Made by a program: the position numbers and the translations under genes. The notes beneath the pieces are model-generated. The model saw nothing but the letters and a program-made list of their open reading frames with translations, searched no databases and was not told the DNA's origin. From Lasiosphaeria ovina (Eukaryota > Ascomycota > Sordariomycetes > Sordariales > Lasiosphaeriaceae), in the NCBI GenBank assembly GCA_033439765.1, contig JAULSN010000006.1:2418001-2482000 (forward strand): a stretch of DNA of 64,000 bases. Reading direction: 5' to 3'. This document shows, in pieces, positions 22,942 through 33,743 of the stretch. Numbering within the stretch: position 1 is the first letter of the stretch; each line of letters begins with the position of its first letter.

Positions 22942-23442
22942 TCAAGTCTTGTTGATCCCCAGCTTCTCCACGCTCTTGGAGACGTCATCGACTTGCATCT
23001 TCATTGTCAGTTTTAGAACTCGATTTCGGATGGCCTCCCGGCGTTTCTGCAATGCCTGAGCTTGTTTCCCGAGTTTCTCAGCACCTTTCACGAGGCGCTG
23101 GGCTTGACTGTCGAGGCGATCCATTTGGGCTAGCAACAGTCGCGCCATCCGCTCATGTATCGTCCTCTTCTGCCGCCTGGAAGCTTTCATGTTGCTCTCC
23201 GTCTGATCCGAGCCATGCGGCACTGAATCTTCTTCGTCCATCTCTGAGGCGGCTCGCTTCTTCACTAGGATTGGCAGAGACGCGCTCAGCAACGGGAACG
23301 AGACTGCCGGGCCCTTGATGTTCTCGGCCTCTGCCATGACCTGGTCCTCGACCTGCTCCATCTCCTCTTGGTGGCCGGCACCAGACTCGCTAGCCTGGCG
23401 AGAAATGAGCTCGTCGGCGCCGTTGTGAATGCCTTCCATCAT
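22942..23442 (-). CDS. Hypothetical coiled-coil protein
   Basis: The frame is open from 23640, but I prefer the ATG pair at 23437-23442 (MMEGIHNG), giving 166 residues; the ATG at 23640 would give 232. The upstream part is low in coding character. The C-terminal half is strongly helical and basic (RQKRTIHERMARLLLAQMDR, then LVKGAEKLGKQAQALQKRRE) and should form a coiled coil. An acidic segment (EMDEEDSVPHGSDQTES) precedes it. No family is recognised. Could be a small nuclear or cytoskeletal protein; no function can be given. Confidence 0.5.
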   Translation of the reverse strand: MMEGIHNGADELISRQASESGAGHQEEMEQVEDQVMAEAENIKGPAVSFPLLSASLPILVKKRAASEMDEEDSVPHGSDQTESNMKASRRQKRTIHERMARLLLAQMDRLDSQAQRLVKGAEKLGKQAQALQKRREAIRNRVLKLTMKMQVDDVSKSVEKLGINKT

Positions 23443-23642
23443 GGAGTCGGCTGCTTGAAGGTGAGAGGGTCTGGGGATTTTATTTCGGTGACTCGGAACG
23501 TGTGGTGTTTGGAGGAGGTGTGGTTTCTTCACAGCGTCTGGTGCTTTGGTGCTCGTGGCGCTCAATCTGATGTAATTATTGGCAATGTATGATTGGTATG
23601 CGGGTTGGATGTTGGTGGTGCGATCGTTCTCGCACCGCACTC

Positions 23643-24567
23643 GGAAAACTTGAAAGATGCCAGTGACTAGAGTTTGTTGTAGGAAGGAAGATCTCTGCAG
23701 GTACGGCGTGTAGAAGTTTAAATGAGGTGTGGTTGTCAGGCGGGCAGAGGGCGTGGCGTATTGGGGCTCCGATTCGTTACGTCAATATCGGAGAGCGCGT
23801 CTGTGTGGTGTGAGTATTCGAGAAAAAAAGGGATGAGAGCATAGTTTGTTAGAACGTGAAAGAAATGCGAGGAGATAGGAGCGCGAGGGTGTAGACCTTC
23901 ATGCCGTCTTCAGAGGAGCTGGTGGACCTAAGATAAGGTGCCTACTACCTACCTGAAGCAAATTATTAGATACAAAACCCCGAATTCAGGAAAGACACAT
24001 CAAAAAGATCCCTGGTTACTACGGAACGCGTGTAGCCGCTCCCGCTGTTATTTTGCTCCTGAAACCGAAAAAGACGGCCTAACGTGCGTCCTGTCAACAC
24101 CCACCTACCATATCTGAACGGGAGGGTAGGCGAGCCGACAAGCTCTGAAAGGTGAAATACAATTCTAGCGGAAATTTCTTGGCTGCTTCCAATGAAGGCA
24201 TACAAACATCCTCCTGCGCCTCGTGGATTTTGTCTTTTATGACACGGCGTACGACTTCCTCAGCCACCGTTACCCTGATTAATAGAAATGGCCACGACTG
24301 CTCCAAGTCTATCAAAGTTCATAAAATATATAACACCCATCAAGGCATTATCCAATTCCGAGCCGTATCTAGTGTTAGCACTTCGCCGCCGTCCCCCCTC
24401 CGGCGCTCAGCCGCCGATGATGCGGGATCTTGAATGAAGGGTTTTAGTGGTGAGTTGTTAGAAATTGAGTCTGCTGTTTGTGGAAGTCGGCCATGTCGTG
24501 TCTTGGTTTTGGTCGTGGGTCACGCTCGGGTTATGGCTGGGCTCTTCGAATCTGCGGAGAAGGATGC
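23643..24567. other. Intergenic
   Basis: No supported gene. Contains CTACCTACCT-type repeats near 23943 and short open frames without motifs. Confidence 0.4.
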
Positions 24568-26470
24568 TCACAGAATGGCTCGACAACACAAGCAGGCCTG
24601 GTGCCACACATGAGGTTCCGACAGAGGCTGCGCGCTGGTGGTAAACAGCGGTGCAAGGTCGCGACAGGTTGCACATCTGTAAGGGAGCATGATAGGTAAC
24701 CTGTCGAGTTTGCGCATCAAGCACTGTGGGGGTTCCTGCGACTCCCATTGCGAGAGTATGTCGAGGAGCAGGAATATTCTCTGACCCTGGGAATCAGGCT
24801 TATTAACTAAATGCTTCAAGTTCGATAGCTGATCCACGATCGTGGTTATCATGGTTCTTGAGCCGCTTAATAGCTCGGTGGCTAGGAGATCCATGTCTAA
24901 AACTGCGATTTTTTCTTGAGAATAAACCCCCAAAAGCTCAGTCTGGCCTATTGCAATCATCCGGATCACACTCAAGGACGTATCTTTTATCTCTCGGTCT
25001 GTGTGGGCATGTCAACGGCCGCTTTCGCAGTTAGCGGAATAAAATTTTAGGGCAGGAAAGCTTACACATGGAGATGACCTCGGTTTCAGAAACTGCCGCA
25101 AACAAGGCGCTCATACGTCTGAGCAACCTCACAACCGCAGTTCTGAAAAGGTCCTTATCTCTTCGCGCCACACTGATTGACATGCCGGTCAGTAACAACC
25201 GGAAGTTCCTCGCAAAATCGGAGAGAGCGGCGCCAACGCGGCGTCGTGATCGAGCTCAGCGCCCGAGGCGTCCGTCCAGCCACTTTCTGTCCGTTTGATT
25301 TGTAGGTCCAGTACCATTGATGCCGGTAGTGTCTTTGATGACCGGGAGACGACAACCGACACACGGCTTCGCCTCGAGTGTGCAGTAATGGTAGGAGCAA
25401 AACGCAGCTCCATCTTTGCCTTTGAACCGTGATTCGTTTTCGCCAAAGGCTTGAACGCAGCCAGGCGCTTGGCAAGTGACACACTCGACGGGGAGCTCGT
25501 GGACAATCAGGTCTTGGAGGTCGCGCGACCACAAAGGCAACGCTTCAGCTGCATCGGGGTTGTCCCTGATGGTAACACTATCGGTCAAGTCGATCAAGCC
25601 CCCAAGCTCTGGCTGAGGCGTTGTTGAAGTCCGGGGTTGGGCGTTGGCAAGCGCCTTTCGGTGGACACGGCTGTTGATGACCAGGTCGTCAAAGTCGAAA
25701 TTGAGATCAGATGGGGCAATCGCGGATGCGGCGTCCTTGCCATACTCGGAGTCAAAGACAAAAGAGGCGTAGTCTGCATTGCCGTCGTAGATGGACTTGC
25801 TCACTCTGATGCTGGGATTCGCCGAGCGAAGCGACTTGGTAGCGCTGACAGAGGCCCTGACCACGTCCTGCTTTTGGATCAACATTTGTTTGATCTCGGC
25901 GAGGGTGTTTCTGTTCAACGTCAGCTACTGACCATGATAACTGTTTCCATCAGAAGACGCACATTTGGAGAAGTTGTATCAAAAGATTAATAGCAGTTGT
26001 TGACCGCGGAGAGAACCGAGCAGTTCGTTGAGCTTTGTCTTGTTCCAGATCACGCGAACTTTGGACAGCCACGGCATGTTATTGGGATTCGATACGCCCG
26101 CCATTGTGCGTTGGATTTCGATCTCAAGACAGCTGAATACGACGAGGCAGCCCGTCAGGGCACAATAGAGAACCGCAGGCAGCTCAGTTCGGGACTGCCA
26201 CACATTTGCAAAGTCCTCTCTTTGCAAGAGGAGACTCTGGATTTGGGCAAGCGAGGCCGCGATGACGTTTGATTCGGAGCAGATTGACACAACGGCCATG
26301 GGCGCATCCTTGTACTTTTCTCGCAGGTTGTACAGCTTCTTCGTCGTGGACAGACACGAGGCTGTGGCATGGACCTGGCTTTCCCGTCAGTAATCCGGCA
26401 TCGTTTGAAGCGGCTCAAGGAGATAACAAAGCAAACATACCACCATGGTGACAATGGTTATCGGGTCCAT
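24568..26470 (-). pseudogene. Fungal-N / LIM-like protein, decayed
   Basis: Exon 1 (26441-26470) encodes MDPITIVTMV, followed by a 66 bp intron and exon 2 from 26374. These form the helical N-terminal domain found on many fungal STAND and signalling proteins (MAVVSICSESNVIAASLAQI, ALTGCLVVFSCLE, then LRGQQ). A one-base loss just after LRGQQ (near 25990) shifts the frame. After a 52 bp intron (25911-25962) exon 3 carries DFDFDDLVINS-like and LIDLTDSVTIRD motifs. It then has a cysteine-rich LIM-like segment: CVTCQAPGC, then SRFKGKDGAAFCSYHYC, then KPCVGC. The expected second zinc knuckle is missing and the frame changes near 25250. A helical C-terminal part (25066-25240 and 24568-24998, joined over a 67 bp intron) ends at 24568. 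One decayed gene is most likely; two adjacent genes are possible. Confidence 0.65.
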
Positions 26471-27358
26471 GGCTGCCGACATACCATGCTGGCCTGACGC
26501 GATGGATGGTGAGCTGTTGAGCCCAGCACATCCAACCTGGTGCGGGGGTTTTACGCACGATATCGCATCTCTGGAGGCTGAACGGCACAGCATCAGAGAG
26601 ATGACTGTTTCTGTGTAAGCTCCATGCAGACGGCCTCAGGCCTCAGGCTCTCAGGGAATTCCAGCCAAGTCTCGTGATCCGAATGACCGGCCACACTCGC
26701 TCGTCAGGGCCCCAGAATGGCCGATCTGACCCACCCGTCAGATCGTTGACCGGGCAGTTAATCCGAAAAACAACCTGTAATTCGCAAAGGATCTCGCAAA
26801 CAACTAAATTAACTAAAAAGTTAAAGTACCCCTCTTAGTGTTACTTGGCACAATAGAACCAAGCAGCAAATACAAATTAAACCTACCTAGGATTCTTTGC
26901 GAATTGACTAACTTGACTAACGAGCTTGCAGGTTAAGTAAGGTAGGTAGTCAGGTCAGTGAGTTTGGAGCCCCGGAGAGTACACTCGGATATTTATCTCA
27001 AGCCCTCCCCCCAGCCCGCCACTTCTCAAATTTTCCTCTTCCATAGATGAAGAGGCACTATGGATCATCGTATAATTGCAAATTTGTCCCCTAGATCACC
27101 CGCAAGATCATTGACGCGGTGGAAAGACACCACAATACCAAAAACAACAGTAAAATCAGGGCGAGCCGTAGGCTCGGAAAAGTAGGTGTAAATATCGATG
27201 ATTTCTAGAAAAGAGGGCCCCGGAGCAGAGTTTTATCGTCAAACGCATAGGCCGCAGGGCGGCCACCCCTGACATATACCCCTAACGAGCGTCTGTTGTT
27301 GCCCCTGCTCATCATCCAGCAGAATCGAATTACAATTTCAAGCCCCGAAACGGCACGT
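26471..27358. other. AT-rich intergenic stretch
   Basis: No gene seen. TAGGTAGG/CCTACCTA-type short repeats occur near 26880 and 26940, a sequence type common in Sordariomycete intergenic DNA. Confidence 0.4.
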
Positions 27359-27936
27359 TCACCACACCGAAGTATCGCACCAAAACAAAGACTTGGCGCT
27401 GACGGGCAGGCCAGGCACGCCGGCCACACAGGAGAAGCCCGACACGTCAGTCGGCGTGCACTTTCCCACCACGCTGTCCTGCTGGTCATAGAGGTTCCAG
27501 CCGCGGCTTTTGTAGATTGCTGTTGGGGGGCACAGATTAGTCCACCACATTTCTAACACACTCGCTCTAGCCCTCAAGGGGTGCAATGAAGCATGAGAAG
27601 GCAGTAAATACTGTAGTGCCCGAAACTCGTATTCATCTCGACCTTGTCGATATCCTGCGGATCGGTCTGGTGGCAGTTGGTGCCCTCGCAAGTCCAGCGG
27701 GATTCGCAGAGGTGGCCCTCGCACGCGACGCCCTGCGCGGCGCCGCTGATGGATTTCACTAGCGGGTAAGACGAGTTGGGCAGAACGATGGCGTCGCAGC
27801 TAGGCCGCCCGCGGGAGAACCAGAACCTGTTCTCCATGCCGATTCTGATGTCGTTGCCGATGTAGATGTAAAAGCTCGCCGCGGCAGGGGCTGCTAGTTG
27901 CAGCGCGGCTGCTGCGATGATTGAGGGATACTTCAT
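27359..27936 (-). CDS. Small secreted cysteine-rich protein
   Basis: Two exons, 27612-27936 and 27359-27519, joined over a 92 bp intron so that the frame reads FGHYTIYKSRGWNLYD, giving 161 residues. The signal peptide is MKYPSIIAAAALQLAAPAAA, so the mature chain starts at about Ser21. The mature chain has eight cysteines (C47, then VAC, HLC, WTC, TNC, GKC, FSC, FWC), an even number consistent with four disulphides. No enzyme motif is visible. Similar small secreted proteins occur as lineage-restricted families in Sordariomycetes; an effector-like or antimicrobial role is inference. A TATA-like TTTATATCC lies about 25-30 bp upstream of the start on the minus strand. Confidence 0.8.
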
Positions 27937-28831
27937 TGTCAGCTATTGGGGGCGGTGGATATAAAGGCCTGTACGTGATAGGACAGAGAGCAGGAACAGG
28001 GTAAAGTCAAGGAACAGAAACAGCAATCATTTGAAACATTCTTGTGGGAATATATGCATTTACTACCGGACAATGGGCACCTTTCGAAGCCTGGGTAGTT
28101 TATTTTTGGTCGGGAATGGCCCTGTAGAATTAAATAGCGGCAGCCGGGTCAAGGCGTGAACTTATTAACTGTTGCCTTTTGACCAATTGGTTATGAGCCG
28201 GCTAAACATTACAACATGGAGATGATAAAAAGGTGGGCCAAGTATCTCTCGTTATCGTTTACCGAGCAAGTGTAAAAAGTCCAAAAATAGTTCAGGCTAA
28301 GATCGTATCAACCAGGGAACAACGATTGGGCAAACTCATGAAGGGGGGCCAACATATTGAAGAGAGGACATATTTACCTACGTAGGTACCTGGGTATTCA
28401 AGGCTTGTAATATGCTAACCGTTTTATAAATACAACAAGTAATTAAGGCTTGCTAACATAAACGGAACCCGTAATTGTAAGATGGAAGCAGATGGCGTGT
28501 ATTTGAATAAGAGAAAATATAAAGAGCTAGCTCACGCAGCAATTTGACGACAGTTTTAATATCACCCTTCGCACGCTTGAAGGAGCCTGGGGATGCCGAC
28601 ATTTTTTTAGTTTTTAATCATAGACTATCCTTGAAGGAGGCGGAATAATTTGGTGGTAGATCTCAACTGTCTGAATTGAATGATAGTTCTTCCGTGAATG
28701 AAGCGAAGCTCATGCTTCAATGATTACGTATTAAAGCGATACAACTACCTTTTTGTACCGAACATTGAACCTTCAGCTCAAACAAAATTATACTTTTCAA
28801 CCCAGGGTTTCGACTCCGAGTCACCACTCCA
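27937..28831. other. AT-rich intergenic stretch
   Basis: No gene seen. A 14 bp perfect palindrome, TACCTACGTAGGTA, lies at 28375-28388. The right edge is the 3' flank of the DUF6594 gene. Confidence 0.4.
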
Positions 28832-29861
28832 TCAAGCCTGTGCTATAAACACAACCAGGACAGTCGTATACCTGCCCACCAGCACGGTTAGTTAGCATTC
28901 GAGTCCCACATTTTCACCAAATTGGGCAAGTAATGACCTACGTTGCGCCGGCTACAAAAAGATCGGCCGTTTTGGCTTGTCCAAGTACCGGCAGTAGCCC
29001 GATAAAAATCGTCGACGCGACCATGATGACGGCTAGCCGATGCCCCATTTTGTCGAGCCGCAGCACGGCGAGGACGGGAAAGAACAGGACCGATATCACC
29101 AGGATGGTCACGAGGCATCGCGCCGTGGCGCTGACGGCGGTGGGGGAGAAGGTGTAGAGGGCCGAGTCGCGGCTTTGCTCCGTGCTGGGGTTCTATAAAT
29201 TTAATTAGCAAGTAGGTCAGCCGGGTTGGTTAGCTTTCCTCCTCTTGGATACCAAACTCGACAGTAGTCGGTAGGTTACCTTGCGGAACATGCGGTATCC
29301 CCAAATCATGGCATCCTCGACGGGGTGCTGCAGCAAATTGGGCAGCTCCTTCGTCGAGGCGCCCACAGCCATGAGGTCCCGGCCGTGCAGCAGGTATGCC
29401 GTCTCGACCCTTGCCAGGCTCCCGGACTCGTCGACCCAGTCCCAGTCCCGCAGGCTCGTGACGTCGCGCGTGTGCTGGCCGTCTCCATGGCGAGGGCTTT
29501 TTTGTTGTGCGAGACTAGCTCGTCTGCCGCTTTTGTCAGTGTTTTCTTGTGCTCGTTCTCGGGGTGTCTCTGGTTGCCGAAACCAAGATAGGTTATTTAC
29601 CGTAGTCTCGCGGAGCCGAGTCAAGCTGCTGGATCAACTGCCGCCGTTCTTCGTTCCGGTCTCGTCGCATGTTTCCCAGAAACAGAGGACTGGCCTCGTT
29701 GGCATCGAGGTGCGCGAGCTGCTCCTCAAGAGCGGCCAGCTTGTCCTGCTTACAGAGAAGCAACCGTGCTCGGAGAGCCAAGAAGCGGCGGAACAGGTGG
29801 AAGTCGGGGTGGGCGCCGATGAGCGCGGCAAAACGCGGGTAGCCGGAGACATGGTCTTGAA
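28832..29861 (-). CDS. DUF6594 membrane protein (5' exon unresolved)
   Basis: Four exons can be joined in frame: 29601-29861, 29280-29523, 28942-29192 and a 40-nt last exon 28832-28871. The first visible block is YPRFAALIGAHPDFHLFRRF, followed by ALRARLLLCKQDKLAALEEQ and PLFLGNMRRDRNEERRQL, a helical region typical of DUF6594. Then come WDWVDESGS and three C-terminal hydrophobic segments, the last reading FVAGATYTTVLVVFIAQA across the final intron. Without the tiny last exon the frame would stop at TAG inside the conserved GATY motif. The start codon exon was not found; upstream sequence lacks a donor in the right phase. Function unknown; members accompany fungal non-self-recognition gene clusters. 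Confidence 0.75.
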
Positions 29862-30695
29862 CTGGTTATATGTGTCAGCAGTTGTACGTCATGTTGGTAT
29901 CAAGTGGAGAAGCGGGGACCGAGTTTGAGTGTCGATACCAGGGTTGCGCGGCTTACAGGGGCTGTTTCTTGTGGCCAGTGTTCACTCGGGCTTCCAATAC
30001 ATTGCCACAAGTTCTGGACATCTACAATACCTATCTAACTACCTTCGGTAACTACCTTGACGAAGTACTTTAGTAATACTATTCCACGCCGTCAATCTTG
30101 GTCCCGCCGTACAGGCGCTCGAGAACCTGGCGGTTGAATTCTCGGCCCAGCTGGCTCTGTTGCTCATTGTCCTTCTCGACCCCGAATTTCTTTTCGGCTC
30201 CCTCAAGGCAGACCAGCAGCGCCCGTTCGTAGTTGAGACCCATCTCAAGACGAACGAGACGGCGGGACAGACGGATGGCCTCGGCCCGGAGCTTGGCCAC
30301 CCCGCCCTTGTGCGTCTTGTCTCGTAGGAAATCGCGAAACGTGACGGTCAGCGGCGCCTACTGGCTGATCTCCAGCAGTAGCAAGCCAAAGGCGTACAGG
30401 TCGTGCGTTTTCTTGTGCGACTTGGCCGGCGGAAAGCCCTGCCGGTCGGGGTGGCGGTACACGTCGGAGTTGCCGCGCTGGTGCCGGGGGGTTGAGGCCT
30501 CGTCGGCGGCTCGCGAGTAGTCGAAGCCGCACAGAAAGGGGTTGGCATAGTCGACATCGACGACGTCCTGGCCCCGGAAAAAGACAATGTTGTGGCTGGA
30601 CACGCCCTGGTGCAGCCAGCCGACCGTGTGCCATTTTTCGAGCGCGCGCCCGATGTCACATACAACGGTATGCATAATGAGGGCAAAAGAGTGCT

Positions 30696-30840
30696 TGTAT
30701 TAGGAAGAAGAAAGAAAGGTGGGCATAGCCTAGATCCCGCAGTTATGTGCGGCATTCGGCTTACATAGCCTAGGCCGTAGGTGGTCTAGCATATACGACA
30801 CCTACGCCCACATGTGGCTCAAATGCGGCTTCTTCCGACA
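30696..30840. mobile_element. MITE, family 2, copy 1
   Basis: Ends carry GGAAGAAG at the left (30703) and CTTCTTCCGACA at the right. The element interrupts the kinase-like part of the gene on the minus strand. It shares GGAAGAAGAAAG, GGGCATAGCC and the right end GCGGCTTCTTCCGACACC with the copy at 40619-40739. No clear target duplication. Confidence 0.65.
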
Positions 30841-32658
30841 CCCGACGGCGAGGCCGGCTTGAAGCGCTTGCCCAGCGTGGGCAGATGCGGATCTCCGGCC
30901 TTGCCATGGTAGTGCGCCTCCAGGATGGTGAATAGTGAGATGGGGTCTCGGCTGCGGGGGTAAGGGTCGCGGAAGACCAGCGCGTACCGGTGGTGGGCGT
31001 CGTCGGGTCTCGTAGCCGAGGCATTCGGGTGTGCGGTAGGCCTGCGGCACGGGTCCGGTGGCCTTTAGAACCCTGGCGAGACGTTCGATCCGGGCCTTGT
31101 TTTCGTTCTGGGCGGCCGGGGGCTGGGTCATGTCGAGCACCTTGTACTCGACTAGTACGGCGCCGTGGCCCGCGAGGTTGGCCCGAACGAGCTGGTTGCT
31201 AGTACTGCCAGTACTTCGGGTAGTAACGATCGGAACCCCCAGTTCCAGGGTCATTTCAGATGATGGGTCTGGTGCTGGTTCCAGGATTTTCTGACGAAGA
31301 AGGAGATCTTTGTCGAAACGCGCCAAACTCCCATTTCGTAGCTCTTTCAAGACTGCCTCCCTGGCCTGCATTCCGGGATGCGAAAGTATGACCTTCTCGA
31401 TGACCCTCTCTAGTCTGCCTGTGTCCTCATCGAGACTGCCAATGACGGCATCCAGGCTAGACACCTGTCTCTCGTCGAGCTGATCAGCAGGTCCGTCATG
31501 AGACTTGAACCAGGCTGTGATGGTGCAGGTCGTGATCGTGAATCTTTTCCATTCAGCCTCCACCTCCTTCCTATCTACCTCGGGGAGCGTGGCCATGCGG
31601 GCCCAGGGCCTCCTGCCTCGCTGCTCCTGGGGACCTGTGTTGACGTGCGCCTCGGCATTCCTGACGCGGTCGATTTGCTCCGTCACGCTGACTCGCGAGA
31701 CTTCGATGGGTGCCTTGTCTTTTAGCCAAATCAACAGCTCGTTCAGCACGGCGTTGGACAACTCGCCGCGAACCCGGACTTCCAGCGAGAGAGCCTTCGG
31801 GAGCAGGGCTGGTCATACCGGCAGCAGTAGCAGCAATAGTAGGGCCGTTCCCGGTTGTTGTCAAAGGGCCGGTAGGATGGCCGGCCACATGTCGCAGGCG
31901 GATCGAACTAAACGGCCGGTTGCTTGCTAGCCCAAAGTAGACCGAAGTCTGCTTAAGCCCGGCTTCCGCGGTATTCAGCGTATGAGAAATATCTGAGACG
32001 AGGACAAATCTATTTTTACCGATAGCGTCGTCGACTTCTCGGATGAAGGCGCTCGTGAACGACAACGAACCGGGTAGAGGGTCTCGATATCCATGGCGCA
32101 TGCGGCCAAAAGCTCGACGTTGTCAGGAATAACGCGCTTCTTGGCGGCCGCCCTGGCGGCTTGGGCGGCGTGGCAGCAGTCGAGGACCAGCAGAACATCG
32201 TGGCAGATATATCCAAGAAAGGGTTGGATCGTGGACTAGTTAAGGATAGGGCCTCCTTCACGGTAGGCTCCCCACACCGACTTGCCGTTGCGGCGGCCCT
32301 CCAACTGATCCTCATCGCCGTGGCCTCCGTAGTGGATGATGGTCAGCGAGCGGGGGGCTGTCGGAGTGTTTTCCACCAAGGCCATGATTTGTTTTTGGAT
32401 GTTCAATGTCAGGTCCGGGCTGGCTGTGTGTGTCTCGGCGTTGTGCGCCAGCGAGGGAGTCGACGGGATTTCGTAGCGCTCGACCGTGTATCCGAGTTTG
32501 AGCGAGAAGAGCGTGGTCAGGTTATCGGCTTCTTGTTTGCGGCCCGGCATGTCGCTCTCTTTCCAATACAGCACAAGCAGCACCCTAACGTGTTCGTTTG
32601 CGACGCCCTCGTCTTCCGGCTTGCTGTAATGGGCGCCCAGAGGCGTATTTAGATACTC

Positions 32659-32833
32659 TCAGAAGCCAATAGCATGCAAAAGCAATCAAAAATGAGGGTA
32701 TTCGCCGTGTGTTGATTGATGTAAGGAAGAAGAGAGGGCCACCTCTGTTGACCCTGTGGAAAAGGTGGTTTAATTACAGTGGCCTGTGCGGGCTCTGCCC
32801 TGAACCATACCCGATTTAGGTAGGTCATTCTGA
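32659..32833. mobile_element. MITE, family 1, copy 1 (Mutator-like target duplication)
   Basis: Flanked by exact 9 bp copies TAGATACTC at 32650-32658 and 32834-32842. Termini are short inverted repeats, TCAGAAGCC and the reverse complement of GGTCATTCTGA. At 175 bp it has no coding capacity. A nine-base duplication is typical of Mutator-like elements. It sits in the coding sequence of the caspase-like gene; the duplication repeats the codons for Glu-Tyr-Leu. Confidence 0.85.
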
Positions 32834-32863
32834 TAGATACTCCTTCTTCTCGATGCCCAACAT

Positions 32864-33743
32864 GACGGATACCGACTCATCCGTGTCGCACTTTGGAAAA
32901 TGGAGATGTGCAGTCCCAGGGCATGGAAGGGGGTCGAGGACGGATGACGTGTCGGGATGAGAAGAGGGGTACCTCTGATATGGGATGCGTCAGGTCCAAG
33001 AGTAAATCTGGAATGGTCAAGGGCAAGGCTCTGACACCCTTGGACTAGTGCATAGAAAAATGTAGCGCCCTAATTTGGGGTGCATCCAAGAGTGGGATTG
33101 CGAATGCACGAGGGTGAGGCTCTGGGCCCTGATTTAGGATGGATGCATCCAAGAATAAATCTAGAATGCCTGATTCGTCCTAAGAAAAGGGGTCTTTTGG
33201 GGCTCTTCTTCTTTTTAATTTTTTAAGCCGTGTCCTAATTAGAACCTAATGCACAGACCAATGTCAGGTCTGGCGCTTGTGGCCAACTGGTGTGGCTGCG
33301 GAGTTGCAGAAACTGCTGTTGCCAAACCTGCGCCTCCAAAGCCACCTGCACCCAAATTCTTCGAAGTATTTTTTCCATTTCCTCCAATCTGCCGACCGTC
33401 ATAACACCACACCCCAACTCGGCTTTTTTCTTTTCTTCATTTCTCCTCTCTCTTTTCCTCGCCCAACTCCAAAATAAACTCGCAAAGCCTAAACAGTGCA
33501 ACCACGCGCCCCTTCGTCCCTCTACAGAGGAGGAGAGCCGCTCTGTGGAATAACAGCTCTAGTTCCCGGAGCCCCTCAGCAGGCTTCTCCAGTGGAGAGC
33601 CGGACCACAATGCGCCTTTGCTCCTACTCCTTCGCCTAATATCTCTGCACAACATCGCCATCTTCCCGCCCCACTCCAATGCGACGTAGAAGCTGCGAGG
33701 CTCTCTAGGCTCTAGAAGTACTTTTCTCGTCAAGGAAGCCGTC
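32864..33743. other. Intergenic with degenerate tandem repeats
   Basis: Divergent promoter region between two broken genes. At about 32985-33180 three diverged copies of a 45-60 bp unit occur, recognisable by GCATCCAAGA and AAGGCTCTG/GAGGCTCTG. No gene supported. Confidence 0.5.

Larger units (their letters stand above)
30079..32863 (-). pseudogene. Caspase-like / kinase-like fusion protein, broken by MITEs
   Basis: Read on the minus strand. A probable start at 32863 (MLGIEKKEYL) is interrupted after ten codons by the MITE at 32659-32833. The caspase-like domain then shows VRVLLVLYWKESDM, the catalytic-His block LTIIHYGGHG, and the catalytic-Cys block DVLLVLDCCHAA near 32.2 kb. A long helical linker follows (31761 to about 31300), then TPECLGYE and a kinase-like region: HHRYALVFRDPYP, WHTVGWLHQGVSSHNIVF, FLCGFDYSR and YRHPDRQG, and the C-terminal DFLRDKTHKGG part ending at 30079. 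Lesions: frameshifts near 32110, 31800 and 31010, a second MITE at 30696-30840 inside the kinase region, and TAG at 30358-30360 (likely TGG to TAG, a CpA transition on the other strand). The kinase part lacks a canonical HRD and DFG, so it was probably a pseudokinase even when intact. Confidence 0.8.

Noticed and set aside
30696..30840. Treating the kinase interruption as an intron
   Set aside because: It carries inverted GGAAGAAG ends shared with an intergenic copy at 40.6 kb and does not join the frames through GT..AG sites.
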